The notes beneath the pieces are model-generated. The model had not been told where the DNA came from and ran no database searches. It worked only from the letters and a program-made list of their open reading frames with translations. Below are positions 1-11,766 of a DNA stretch of 64,000 bases, piece after piece. The stretch's first letter is position 1; every line of letters begins with the position of its first letter. This stretch comes from Dioscorea cayenensis subsp. rotundata (Eukaryota; Streptophyta; Magnoliopsida; Dioscoreales; Dioscoreaceae), in assembly GCF_009730915.1 (NCBI RefSeq), contig NC_052477.1, positions 29,150,420-29,214,419 of the forward strand, written 5' to 3'. The position numbers and the translations under genes were made by a program.

Positions 1-2916
1 TAATTAAAAAATATAATATTTATTAAAAAATCATAAATTTGTGAAGTATAAATCACAACAAATAAGAAGAAAAAATAAAGTGCCTTTTTCATACAAAATA
101 AAAGGACAATCCAATACTCCATACATTGTTAGATATTACATGATGTGAAGTTTCCCTCTAAAAGCATGCATGATGGCGTAAAAGACGCATTTTAGGTATA
201 TTTTGAATGTTTTGTGGTGCGGTAGCGATTGTAGATACTAAAAAATACATACATTGTAAAGAGGGCCAAAACAGTATAACAAAATTTCATTGGGACTAAC
301 CGAGAAGATGAAAAAATTTGAGTACTAGAAAATTTTTTCATATTATTACTATTGTTAAGTGATTTTTGGCTATCAGTATGAAATTTTTGCTTTGTTTTAT
401 TTTATTTTAACTTTTCAAAAATTCAATACATAAACACTTATGCATAAAATAAAAATCTATTTAAATTGATTAAAACTATATTCACATTCCTCAATTTGAA
501 ATTTCTTCAATTTCCAAAACACGGAAGAAATATTTTGAAGTAAAAGAATACAATGTGATATCACTATTTTTGTTATATATCCGGCACCTATTATATTGAA
601 CATTGTAAAACTATAATAAGTAAAATCAATAAAAATACATGAGCATGTTGATATCAAGACAAAAACAAAAGCTCAAATTTATTATTGTTGTTATTATCGT
701 CATTATTGTGTTCTTATGTCTTAATTAACTACACTTTCATAGAATTGTTACTCACCCTAATATTTTTTCTCCAAACTTTCAAGTTGATGGCTGGAATCTT
801 ATCTGTTGTTTGTCTATATATTATATATATATATATTTTTTAAAAAATCTTTCTAAACTTTCATTGTGAAACTTGGCAAATAATGTGAATGGTATCTTGG
901 ATTGCAATATATACACACACATATATCTCCTAGAAAACGTGGCCTTCTCATGTAATTAAAAATAAATAAATAAGCCTAGCCGTGAAAAACATTATCTTTT
1001 GGAAAAGAAGTAAAGAACCGTGGCCATCTTGAGCAACTTAAAAAGGTCCAAAGGAGCACACCATGGCATGTGAAAGAACAAGCCTTTATCACACTCATGT
1101 ATGATGTATTTATTTATATATATATATATATATACAAAATTTTATTCAATTATTTCTATTTTACATTTACATTTCAAATCACACCAATTAGTTAAATTTA
1201 TCTTATTACAAAATGAACAATTTTTTTGCTTGCCAAAACCAAAACTTTACTAGTAAAAATGATTTTAAAGTTTTTTTTTTTTAAAGGTTGCTTTTAAAGT
1301 TTTAAACCACAAAGACATATATAAAAAAAAACAAAAAACAAAGAGCAATAAAAAGCAATGCTTTAAAATAATTAACATGATGTTGATCAATAATGGAAGT
1401 ATTATGTATATATATATTAAATTTTTTTTTTTAAAGGATGATTGACAAAAATGGAATCCTATTCCTATCATTAGGTTACATAAAAGTCTTGGTTTAGATT
1501 TCATATGGTTTAATATCACTTTCCATCAATCTTGTATGCCATTTGAAGAACAACTTTAGTGGTGCCACCCTTACTTTCTATTACATATACGGTTGTGACT
1601 CTCATTGGAGTTTTTTATAAAAAAATATATTATTGTTGTTAGGAGCCTAAGCATGAACTATTGCTTTTTATTAAGATAATAAGAGCGTCCATATGTTCAA
1701 ATATTTATGAATTATTGTGAGATTTTGACATTACATGGTTGTTGTTGGGTTATATATATATATATAATTTGTTATGTTTGATTGATTTAATAAAATATAA
1801 ATTTAGATAAATAGATGAGATTTTAGACTTGAAAGTTTATATTGAACAAAATTAATCTAGATATTTTTTTTTACAATTCCACAATTTTTTATTTAATTTT
1901 GTCTAATTAATTTTTTAGTGTGAATTATAAAAATGGCACGTGACTAAATAAATAAATTAGATAAATTATATATTATTAAAACAATAATTTTGGATATAAA
2001 CATTAAATTTATTGTTGATGGTTGGCCCAAATGATTGACGTTTAAGTTTTTTAAATAAATTATTTTAAATTTAAATTTTATATGTATAAAAAAACACTCA
2101 GAGATAGAGAAATCATAGAATTTTAGTACCTCACCTCAATAAGGCAAAAGTCACATATAAAATAATACTAATAAATAAATAATGGATATTAGTTTCGATA
2201 AAAGTGCTTAATTTTATAATCAAATATTTTGTTTTATAAAAAGACATTGAAACAATGGCCACAGATCTATTATAAAGATAACAAATAAATAAATAAATAA
2301 AAGCAAAATTTTGGTACAAGCTCCGAATAAAATGGATTTATTGTTTTATAGACCTTTCACATCATCAATCCGTGTACGTGTTGGTTTTTATTTGGCTAGA
2401 CATGTTTGTAGGAAAAATGACGCTATTATGATAGGTCCAAAATTAATGCATTGGTCCCCATTTATGACTTTTTATTTTTTTAAATAAATTATTCTAGTGC
2501 ATAGTAAAAATTTTTTTAAAAAAATAGTAAAAAAAAGCCAATATAATACCAATAGTGTTTTCACCTTCTACAACAATATCTCTTATGTAAGATGATTATT
2601 TTGACACATATCCAAACCCCAAACTCACACATACAAAAGAACATAAATATTTATTGAGCGTCTTCCACAACTATACATGTCCTAACTCCTAACTTCTCTT
2701 TTGATAATATAAATAGAGTTGTGATCTCACTTATTCAATTATGTGGGAATAACAGTAGAACTCGAAATGTGACCTCACAACAACTAAGTTTTATTTATTT
2801 ATTTTTTTTATAGTGCTAAGCCCGGTATTGGACTTAGTAACTCCAATCCCCAAGAGTAAAAAAAACTAGGTTGTTGTGAGGTTACATCTCGATTCTATTG
2901 TGATTTCCCACTGAAT
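1..2916. other. AT-rich intergenic spacer
   Basis: No credible coding region is visible on either strand. The open frames here are short, low in complexity and rich in Phe, Ile and Leu. Short TA microsatellites occur near 820-835, 1115-1135 and 1750-1768, and poly-A or poly-T runs are frequent. Confidence 0.6.
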
Positions 2917-2919
2917 TAA

Positions 2920-3642
2920 GGGGAGTTTGGTTGCAAAGAATGGAATGGAGAGAAGTGAAAGAGTAATGATAATGAGAGGATTAGAAAAGTAATGAAAATA
3001 AAAAGTATGTATAGTTGAAAGGATTGTAGAGATAGTTTATTGGGAACGTGAAAAGTAAAATAGAGAAAACATGATAAAATGACTATTATGCCCTTTATAT
3101 GAATATTATCATTATATATAGAGAGTAACGAGCATTGTGACAATTATATTTTTAAAAATATTTCAATATTAAAGTAAATTGATTATTATAAATAAATATT
3201 TAACTTTAATAGGTAACCAAATCTCAAAAAACAATTTATTAATATCATTAATTAACAATTAATTAACTATAATAGATAACTAATTACTATTTTAAATATA
3301 TTTTTTAATAAATATTTTATGAACCATAATAATTACTTTTTAACTATTAATATCAATTAATATCCAAATTTATTGTTAATATTATAATAAACAATTAATT
3401 AACTAATATAAGTCAATAATTACAATTTGGTTAATATCCAAAAAAAAAAAATGGGTTAAAGCAAAGGTAGTATTGTCATTCATTGTCAAGGAATCAAGCT
3501 CTCGAAAATTCAAATGACGCACTTCTCAAAACTTTCTACTCATTCATCGTTTCTCCATCACTCCCATTCTCACCCATAGGGGCTTTCATATAAGAATGAC
3601 TCCCATCAGTACTACTCCATTCACTCTCAAATCAAACACCCT
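2920..3642. mobile_element. Tourist-like MITE (PIF/Harbinger type)
   Basis: The left end reads GGGGAGTTTGGTTGCAAAG. The right end, read on the other strand, begins AGGGTGTTTGATTTGAGAG, so the ends form an imperfect terminal inverted repeat. TAA lies directly outside both ends (2917-2919 and 3643-3645), which fits the three-base target duplication of PIF/Harbinger MITEs. The interior is AT-rich and non-coding. Degenerate ends suggest an old copy. The boundary could shift by a base because TTAA is present at both sides. Confidence 0.55.
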
Positions 3643-4019
3643 TAAGTCCGTGGAATCATAACTTATATAAGTATTTATTGAGCTTACTTCACATTTGTGC
3701 ACATGCTAACTTTTCGGGGAACATAGAACATTTAAAAACAAATTTAAAATTAAGGATAAAATTAATATTGCACTTCCCTGTTGTCCCCGAATATAATGAA
3801 AGTCTCCATTTTTAAATTATTTAATAAAAATAAAATATATAAGAAAATAGTGAAATTCCAAAATTAACCACAACTACCTTTCACACGTATTATTAAATCA
3901 CCACCTACTCTTCCTTACAGACCAAGTACCAATACACACACACACTAGACAACAATCCTTAAACCTTAATTAACAATTAATTAGTGAATTAAAAAAAATT
4001 AAGTAAAATTAATTATGAT
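3643..4019. other. Intergenic spacer upstream of AP2 gene
   Basis: AT-rich sequence with a short ACACAC run near 3934-3945. I see no gene or element in it. Confidence 0.5.
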
Positions 4020-4353
4020 CATATCCTCGAAGGGGTATCAGTGACGTGTACGGACACTGTCCCTAGGATTGGGCACGAGTTAATGTTACTAAATAATTCA
4101 CCAACTCGTCTCGACCGTGGGATCAAAGCAACGGTCAGGATCTCACGATCGTGCGAGATATTTCATCAAGTCCACCGGCTATGGCCGGTTACCTTTTGGA
4201 GATTCCCGGCCGTATACTTCGCTCTCTCTGCGAGTCTCTTTCTATATATTGCCCTTTCACAGCTTCGCTGGCTTCTTCGCTAACATCTCTCTCTTGCTTG
4301 TGAGCTTCATCATCGTCGTCGGAGATGGAGATGGGAGCTAGGGTTTAGAGAAG
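4020..4353 (+). promoter_or_regulatory. Core promoter and 5' leader of the AP2 gene
   Basis: Base composition changes sharply from AT-rich to GC-rich at about 4025. A TATA-like TATATAT lies at 4243-4249 behind a CT-rich stretch, which would place the transcription start near 4270-4280 and leave a leader of about 75-85 bases before the ATG at 4354. The leader contains a short upstream reading frame at 4325-4348. The promoter role is inferred from position and sequence only. Confidence 0.5.
4325..4348 (+). promoter_or_regulatory. Short upstream ORF (7 codons) in the AP2 leader
   Basis: ATG at 4325 opens the frame MEMGARV and ends at TAG 4346-4348, five bases before the main ATG at 4354. A second in-frame ATG is at 4331. 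If the leader starts near the TATA-predicted site, ribosomes would meet this ORF first and would have almost no distance in which to reinitiate, so it could dampen translation of the AP2 protein. Confidence 0.4.
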
Positions 4354-7300
4354 ATGGTGATCGATCTCAACGAGAGCTCGTCGTCGGTGGAGAAGACGGT
4401 GGTGGGAGAAGGATCGGGGACGTCGGAGTCGTCTGTGGTTAATGGGGAGGCGTCGAGTAACCCTGGAGATGAGGATTCGGGTGGGATTGAGTTTGGGTTG
4501 TTGAAATCGTGGGAGGAGGAGGTGGAAGGAGAGGTGAGATGAGTGGGTGTGTTACGAGGCAGTTCTTTCCGACGGTGCCGGCGGTGGAGGTGGTGACTGG
4601 TGGAGGGTCGTCGGTGAAGCGGCCACACTGTGTGGATCTGGGGTTTTGTCCAGGGGGGACTGGTGGGATGGGGGTGTTGCCGCCTCAGCAAGCTCCGCAG
4701 GTGCAGGTGAAGAAGAGCCGGCGGGGACCGAGGTCGAGGAGCTCGCAGTACCGTGGGGTCACCTTTTATCGGCGAACGGGACGGTGGGAATCGCATATTT
4801 GGTGAGTTTTATTTTTTTAATTTGTTTTACTTTTTGTTTTTTTATTTTTAAATCCTTTGTGAAGTTCGTGCTTTGCTTTGTTTTTGATTCGATGAGGGTT
4901 TGTTGTTGTTTTGCAGGGATTGTGGGAAACAAGTCTATTTGGGTAAGAATCTTTTGCTGTTTGTGTTTTGTTTTTTTGGTCTAATTTCAGTAAAAAAAAA
5001 AAGATGTTTTGAAGTTTATATGGATTTTGGGATTTCAGGAGGGTTTGACACTGCTCATGCCGCTGCGAGGTTGGATTTTGATTTCATTTTTATTTTAGTA
5101 TTGGGCAAAAGAAGTCCTCTGTTAAATTGCTTGTTTTTGGTTGGGTTTTTTTTAATTGCAGGGCGTATGATCGGGCGGCTATCAAGTTCCGGGGAGTTGA
5201 TGCAGATATAAATTTCAATCTTACTGATTATGAGGATGATTTGAAGCAGGTAGTTCATGGCTTTTTGCTGCTTATTTTGGTTTTCTTTTCATGAGTTTAT
5301 GTTGAAGATTTCTGGTTGTTTGGTAAAAAAAAAAAAAATGAAAATTTTAGCAGATGAAGAACTTAACTAAGGAGGAATTTGTGCACATCCTCCGACGGCA
5401 GAGTACTGGATTCTCAAGGGGGAGCTCTAAGTATAGAGGAGTGACTCTTCACAAGTGCGGCCGCTGGGAAGCTCGGATGGGCCAATTCCTTGGCAAGAAG
5501 TAAAGAAAAACTTCTTTTGCCTTCTGGTGTTTAATTTTCATGTTAAATTGATCCTTGAATTTGTTTACCTCTTCATGCATGAATTCTTATGTCATTTGTA
5601 GTTTTGGGTCAAAGTCTTGATCTTAAAGTGGATGCATTTATCAGCACAAAGATTAGTATGTTATGATGCAAATAGAACACCTCAAAAGTCCATGATTTAC
5701 AGATGAGAATTTAATGCCTGTGTGCAGGTACATCTATCTTGGGCTATTTGACAGTGAAATAGACGCTGCAAGGTATTTGACCAGGATGATTTTTTCTTTG
5801 TACTGACTAGTTCTTTGTTTTTTTATCTTAATTTCATCAAGCATCCTTCAGCTCATGTCTCTTTGGTCTTCAGAGCTTATGACAAGGCGGCTATCAAATG
5901 CAATGGGAGGGAAGCTGTTACAAACTTTGAGCCAAGTACCTATGATGGGGAATTGCTTCCGGATGTTGATATTGATGGTATTATTTCACAGGATAAACCT
6001 TTTAATAAGGTTTCATGTTATCTTTATTGTTATCATTATTGTTATCATTTGATCTGAAGTAGTTCTTGGTCCTTTTATTTTTGTTCTGGTTGATATGAAT
6101 TTTGAACAATAGCTGCTGGTGTTGAACTTGATTTGAACCTCCGGATTTCTCAACCTGCTGTCCATAGTCCAAAGCAGGATGACAACTCAATGGATCTTCT
6201 CCAACTCCAGTCTGGCTCCTTTGACGGTTCTGATCCGAAGAAAGCTACTGTAATTTCTTGCCCTCATTTTACAAGAATTTTCAAATAGGAAGCAGAATTT
6301 GTTATTATAGTGCTCATAACATAACATCTTAGGAAGACCTATCATTGATGATTAATTTCTTTCTTAATTTTTCATTGTGTTCATCACTCCTTCACCATGA
6401 ACTGTTTTGATGGTTTGCACTGTGGTCTGTTCTGAAACTTTAGCTGGTTCTTATCTTTTTGGATATTTTTTATAATTTTTGTATGTTCCAAATCTGAGAG
6501 TTCTGGAATGTAACTGTGCCGGTGACTCTTTGTCTTGTCTTCCACCACAGATTGCTGACCCTTGTTCCCATTTGGCCATGCAGCCTTATGGCTTGGCAAA
6601 GATGGCCAAGCAGCCTCAAGTCTGGCCCGCTCCTTATGCCAGCTTCCTCCCCAACTATGAGGTAATCTTATATTCACCTTAACCAGAATTATGCAAGATT
6701 GTTCTTTCCTTTTTCAATTCTTGGGCGTTTTATGTATATATATATAATCTTAGGGTAGGGCATGCTATTTACCAACGAAAGATCCAAAAATAAACCTCAC
6801 TTCTCTATAGATCAGGATTTTATTTATTTGTTGTAATTATTTAGTATGTGATCCTAAACATTGGAATCACTTGGTCCAATAAAGGTTGTAGTCTTTACAG
6901 TTGAAGCGGGAAATATTCCAGAAAATCTACATTGTTTTTTCTTAAACCAAGGACCTTCCAACTACAGTGGCAATGATATTGTCCTCGCATGTTGAATACT
7001 ATTACTGATCTTCACTACACCTTCTGTGACCTGCAATGTGTCAGTTAGCTTTTGTTATGATGTTATGGTTACTGATATGGAAACTGCCATGATAAGACAC
7101 CACATTCGTAGCCTGCAGCCAATTGTGTGTGCCCAATCTTATGAATCACATACTTCCACTGAGTGAATCACTTCTTTTGTCCAATTTAGGCCCACATATT
7201 TTTTTCTCATCCTGATTTCCCAGCATCACTTTATTATAATTCAATGACAATTCTCATACATTAAATTCCTAATCAAATTCTCATCGTCGAAAAATTTTCT

Positions 7301-7519
7301 CAGGAAAGAACGATCGGGAAGAGGCCACACGAAATGGGATCAATGGCACCTCCTCCAAACTGGAGGCCATGGCAGCAAATGCAAAGCTCCGTCCCATTAT
7401 CGCCATTCTCTTCTGCAGCATCATCAGGATTCTCCAACAACATAACACCTCCGGCCTCCTTCCCGCCTGCATCATCCCCAACGACAACCAATCAACTCTT
7501 CTACCACAACCAAAATTAA
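4354..7519 (+). CDS. AP2: euAP2 transcription factor (AP2/TOE/IDS1 type), miR172 target, one frame break
   Basis: Nuclear DNA-binding protein of the APETALA2 lineage; family members control juvenile-to-adult change, flowering time and floral or spikelet patterning. My exons are 4354-4801, 4917-4942, 5039-5069, 5162-5249, 5354-5499, 5728-5772, 5874-5977, 6113-6249, 6551-6661 and 7304-7519, all GT-AG. The N terminus MVIDLNES carries a DLN repression-type motif. Next come VTRQFFP and the basic [17 protein letters not shown] leading into AP2 domain 1 ([20 protein letters not shown]), then domain 2 ([20 protein letters not shown]). [11 protein letters not shown] follows, and the C terminus has SAASSGF, encoded by the miR172 site. 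Spliced length is 1352 bases, one short of a multiple of three: the DLN frame stops at 4542, while the VTRQFFP frame is open from 4509. This fits one missing base near 4540. About 450 residues are expected, typical of the family. Whether it is closer to AP2/IDS1 or TOE needs a tree. Confidence 0.9.
7413..7433 (+). promoter_or_regulatory. miR172 target site
   Basis: The last AP2 exon contains the 21-base miR172 complementary site, ending in GCATCATCAGGATTCT, in the position usual for this family and in the SAASSGF reading frame. As far as I recall it matches the canonical site without change. miR172 acts on these genes by transcript cleavage and translational repression. Confidence 0.93.
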
Positions 7520-9190
7520 ATCAAACAACACATGAACCAGTTTGTCCAGATCACACCATGGAAAAGGGAGGGGAAAAAATAATCACAACTCTGTTGCTTG
7601 TGCCCTTGCTGTTGTTTCATATTAGCTTTGCTTTTTTGCCTGTGGCTTTGAATGAAGTTTAGGCATCAAAGTCCTGACTCCCATCACCACTCTCTCTCTT
7701 TTCAGTACTCTTTTTTGGTTTGATGAGAGTTTCAATTCCCTTTATAAAAAATCCTGTGAACAGTTTGCAGTTGATAACTCTCAAGATGTTGCTGTGTCTA
7801 ATCAAACTGAAAAAGCCTGAACTCACACTTAAATGGACCAATGCTTGTAGGCAGGTGGTGGTAGTACATCACTGAGTTTCTGGTCTCTTTTATCTTTGCA
7901 TGTCTGACAAGTCATGTTTCATAGATTTATTTTCACGTGGTGACTACTGGTGCAAGATTATGTACCCCCAACCCAACCCAATGGTGTTGCCTCTTTCTGG
8001 ATTCCTTAACCATTATTATCATGGGTTTGCTTTTTGTACCTTAAAAATGATTTTTTTTTTCTTTTATTTTTTTTTGCATGATATTAGTTGGTTTTTACTT
8101 TTTAGTCTGAATAAGATTTTAATTTGTGGCTCTATGTAGGAGTGTATTAGTGGCCAAAAATGAGGTTTGTGGAGGTATGTGAGTGAATATATTATTTGGA
8201 AATCAGCTAATTATTTTAATTTTAAATGTAAATTTTAATTTTAATTAGATAAGTTTATATAAAATTTATTATTTTAAACAAATTTTTGATAAAAAAAATA
8301 TTTAAAATGCCAACACTTGTTTAGTCTAGTGATTAGAAAACATCTAGCATTGTAAAGTCAAGTGCGGATTTGAGACCACCGTTGTGACAAACTTGTTAAT
8401 AAAAAAAAATTTATCTTAACCCAAAAATCTTGAAAAATACACAAAAATTTTAATAAGAAATAATAAGATTTTATTTAACTATGTATCTACTCTACCATAT
8501 AAATATATAAAATGGGATAATAACATAAAAAAATATAGATAAAAATAAACAAATGCTATGCAACTGGACAAGTTGAGGACAAAGAAAAAAAAAAAATAAA
8601 GATCGCTTCATTGATTCCTCATTTGCTATATTTAAAGAAACCTTAGGTGAAGCTTCTATTGAAGACCAAACCATTAATCAAACATACATCTGTATTCTTA
8701 CTTAACAAAGAAGAATAATAAAATAAAATAAATAAAATAAAGGTTGAACATGTGTTGAGCTTGCATGTGTGTATTGTTATATACCTATTTATTTATTTAT
8801 TTATCTATTTTTACAAAAGTCACAAACCAACCAGATGCATCTTGAGTTTGATTAATTATAATAAAAAAAATTAAAGTTATAAACAATAATAATATAAAAA
8901 GTTAAAGATTATAGTATTATTTTGATTTCTTTCCTTAGTTTTCTCCCAAGTTCAAAAAGAGACAACTGATGTACTAGTGCCTCGATTTAAGTACTAATCT
9001 ATAAATCTTATAACTTTATCTTTATCTAGAACACGTGCGTCATCACATACGTCATCATGTTTGCCATTATCTACAATAATGACAAACACCATTATTAGTC
9101 CTTAGTTTTATATATTAATTTTTTTATTTATTTATCTAAACATTTAAATTATTATTATACTCCGACTTGTGAATCAAGAATTTTTTTTTT
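7520..9190. other. AP2 3' UTR and spacer with a SINE relic
   Basis: 7520 to roughly 7870 is probably the AP2 3' UTR; its composition stays gene-like. Further on the sequence is AT-rich. Around 8312-8400 there is a tRNA-like stretch (AGTCTAGTGATTAGAAAAC followed by GGATTTGAGACC and an A-rich tail at 8401-8409) that looks like a degenerate SINE. No other gene is seen. Confidence 0.4.
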
Positions 9191-9191
9191 T

Positions 9192-10480
9192 GGAACCGGA
9201 GAGAATAAGAATGGTAATGAAAATTGGTGATAATGGGATACAAAAATAAAACTATATTAGATTGGAAATATAATTCATGAATGGAAAAAGTAAAATAAGA
9301 GAATTGATAAAGTTATTATCTTACCGTTAATATAAATAAATAATATTTTAATATTATTTGACTTAAATTATTATTTAATATTAATTAAATAATTCATTTC
9401 ATTTATTATTTTAATTGTTACAATTAAGTATTCTACATAAATATTTATGTTGCGTTTGATTGTCTTTTTTTTCCCTGGATTAATTTTCCACGGGTCATTT
9501 TCCAGCTAAATAGATCGTTTGTTTGCCAAAAATTTTTCATAGAAAAATTTTTCACAAACTCTATCACGTGACCTTGGTTTCTTTCAAATCGTGGAAAATT
9601 TTTCTTGCCTCCACCCTGTGAAAAGTTTTTCAAGGAAAATGTAAGCACCGGAAAAAGTTTTTCAAGGAAAACGTAAGGACTATGTGAAAAAATAACGCGG
9701 AGGATCAACTTTAATGTTTTTTCTTTTCTTTTAAATTTAATAAAAAGATAAAATATATAACTTCATAATATTTTAAATAAATTTATTCATATTAGTGAAC
9801 AGATCCTGGGTCGTTTTGATGGTAAGATTCAATTCCATATAGCGTTGTTTATAATTAATTGAATTTCAAGTTCTACTCGAACAATTTTAATAATTTTTTT
9901 AAAAATTTTTTATGGAAAATGTGATTTTTTATAAGGAAAATTGATACAATCAAACAACAAATGAGGTTTTTCCATGTTAAATATTACATTTTTCGTGAAA
10001 GATAAGAGCAATCAAACAACAAAATTTGAATTTCCCATTGAAAATTTTTGATTTTCTAGCTAGAATGTTATGCCAATTAAACGACTATTTTTTCATTTTT
10101 CATGAAAAAAATTTTTTTTTCATCCATTTCACATGTTACCAATCAAATAAAGTGAACATGATTCTTTTCAAAATAAATGAAAAATGGATCAAACTTATTT
10201 TATTTTTAAATAATTTAAGTATTATTTAAATAGATTACATAAGTATTGTTACTAATTTTACTTATTATAACAGATACATTTTTTTAATGCTTATGACAAA
10301 AAAAAAACAAATTTTAGAAGCTACCCTCTATTACCCTAAAAAAAATTAAAAAAAAAAATCATGGGGGTAATTTTGTCAATAGCCTTTAATTTCTCTCCAT
10401 TATCCTAAAATTTGAGAGTAATAAAAATTATCACTCAATTCCCGATTTCATTCTCATTCCTGTGTATATCCAAACAGGTA
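9192..10480. repeat. Nested MITE relics
   Basis: The outer pair is GAGAATAAGAATGGTAATG at about 9202 and an inverted counterpart, AGGAATGAGAATGAAATC, near 10440-10460, next to the Tourist-like CCAAACAGG. Inside lies a second inverted pair: TTGCGTTTGATTG near 9450 and CAATCAAACAACAAAA near 10009. A further copy of the CAATCAAACAACAAA end lies near 9948. The arrangement suggests one small element inserted inside another. Ends are degenerate and no target duplication is clear. Confidence 0.35.
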
Positions 10481-11766
10481 TTGGTCTCGAAATATGTGTC
10501 TATTCTCATTCCAGGGATTTATAACCTTAATTTAAACGCACACCCGATGGTCAATAAACAAATCAATACAAAAGTGTAAACTAAATTCTAAATGGGCTGG
10601 GCCGAGTTGAACATGGGCTATAATATTAACACAATAATTATAAGTAATTTAGTATAACAAGATCAATGTGTGTGTGTGTGTGTTTAACGCACTGTTTTAT
10701 TATGAGCCATTGCCTCAGAATCAATCTATGTGAGATACTAGAAGTTTTATGAGAAGATAGACTTTTAAAATAGTAATAATCTGATAATAAAGTCTTAATT
10801 CACTCCTGTTTAAAGGGTAATAAATAATAAATTTTAATTAAGTTTCTCTTTGTCCGTTTTAAAACATGTGATTTAATTAAAAAAAAAAAGGGTTTCCTAG
10901 CAAAATTCCTTTCAATTACTTGTCAACCAAAATTAGTGGCCATTCCAAACTCATTCATTGGTAAATAAACTTGTCTTTATTTGAATAATTTTGATTATTC
11001 GTATTTCTATTTCTATTCCTTTTATAAACAAAGTCCTTAAATAAGAATTTCATACAAATACATAAATAAAATAAAATAAAACTCCTTGATCAAACTATTC
11101 TCTACATATATATATATATATTTATATTGTAAAAATTATTAATTTTGTTTAAAAAATAATTAGAAAATAAAAAGGATCACATTCATAAGAGAGGAGATTC
11201 ACTTATCTTGTTTGTTAAAATAATATTTAACTCCAAGCATGTAAGATTTTTTTTTTTTTGGAATAAGTTTTTGGAAATCAATAAGAGATAATTATATAAA
11301 TAGAGATAAATTATTGTTACCATGAATTGGTCATTGCTATTAAAAATTAAAAATTAGTGTTAAATTTCATCTCCCTTATTTAAAAAAAATGATAGAATTT
11401 ATTTTCAATTTTATTCTTTTCGGTATAAATTGAAATTATAACTAAATCTTAAGCATGAAAATAATTTAAATAAAAATTATAAGGAAAAAAGTCACTAGAG
11501 AGTTGGTAATTTAATCTTGTTACATCTCCACATTTATAAATTAAAAAAAAACTAACTCTGTAAATACACAAATATAATAGTGGATGGTTGAGGTGTAAGA
11601 ATGTGTGTTGAGGGCCTTGTGGGTTATCCACATTGTTACAAAAACAGATTTACAATCCAAACTCAAACTCATACAAGGAGAAGGAAAATAATAATAATAA
11701 TAATAATAATAAAAATAATAATAATGAAATGTATATTGGAAATCACAAAAATTTATTCACATAATT
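10481..11766. other. AT-rich spacer
   Basis: No gene seen. A GT microsatellite lies at 10670-10683 and an AT run near 11105-11120. An ATA trinucleotide run (ataata...) starts near 11690. Confidence 0.5.

Noticed and set aside
4536..4560. Mini-intron at GAG|GTGAGA to explain the AP2 frame change
   Set aside because: The next usable AG is only about 20 bases away, far below the minimum plant intron.
4338..4796. 152-codon minus-strand frame rich in Pro, Ser and His
   Set aside because: It is the reverse strand of the GC-rich AP2 exon 1 and has no recognisable domain.
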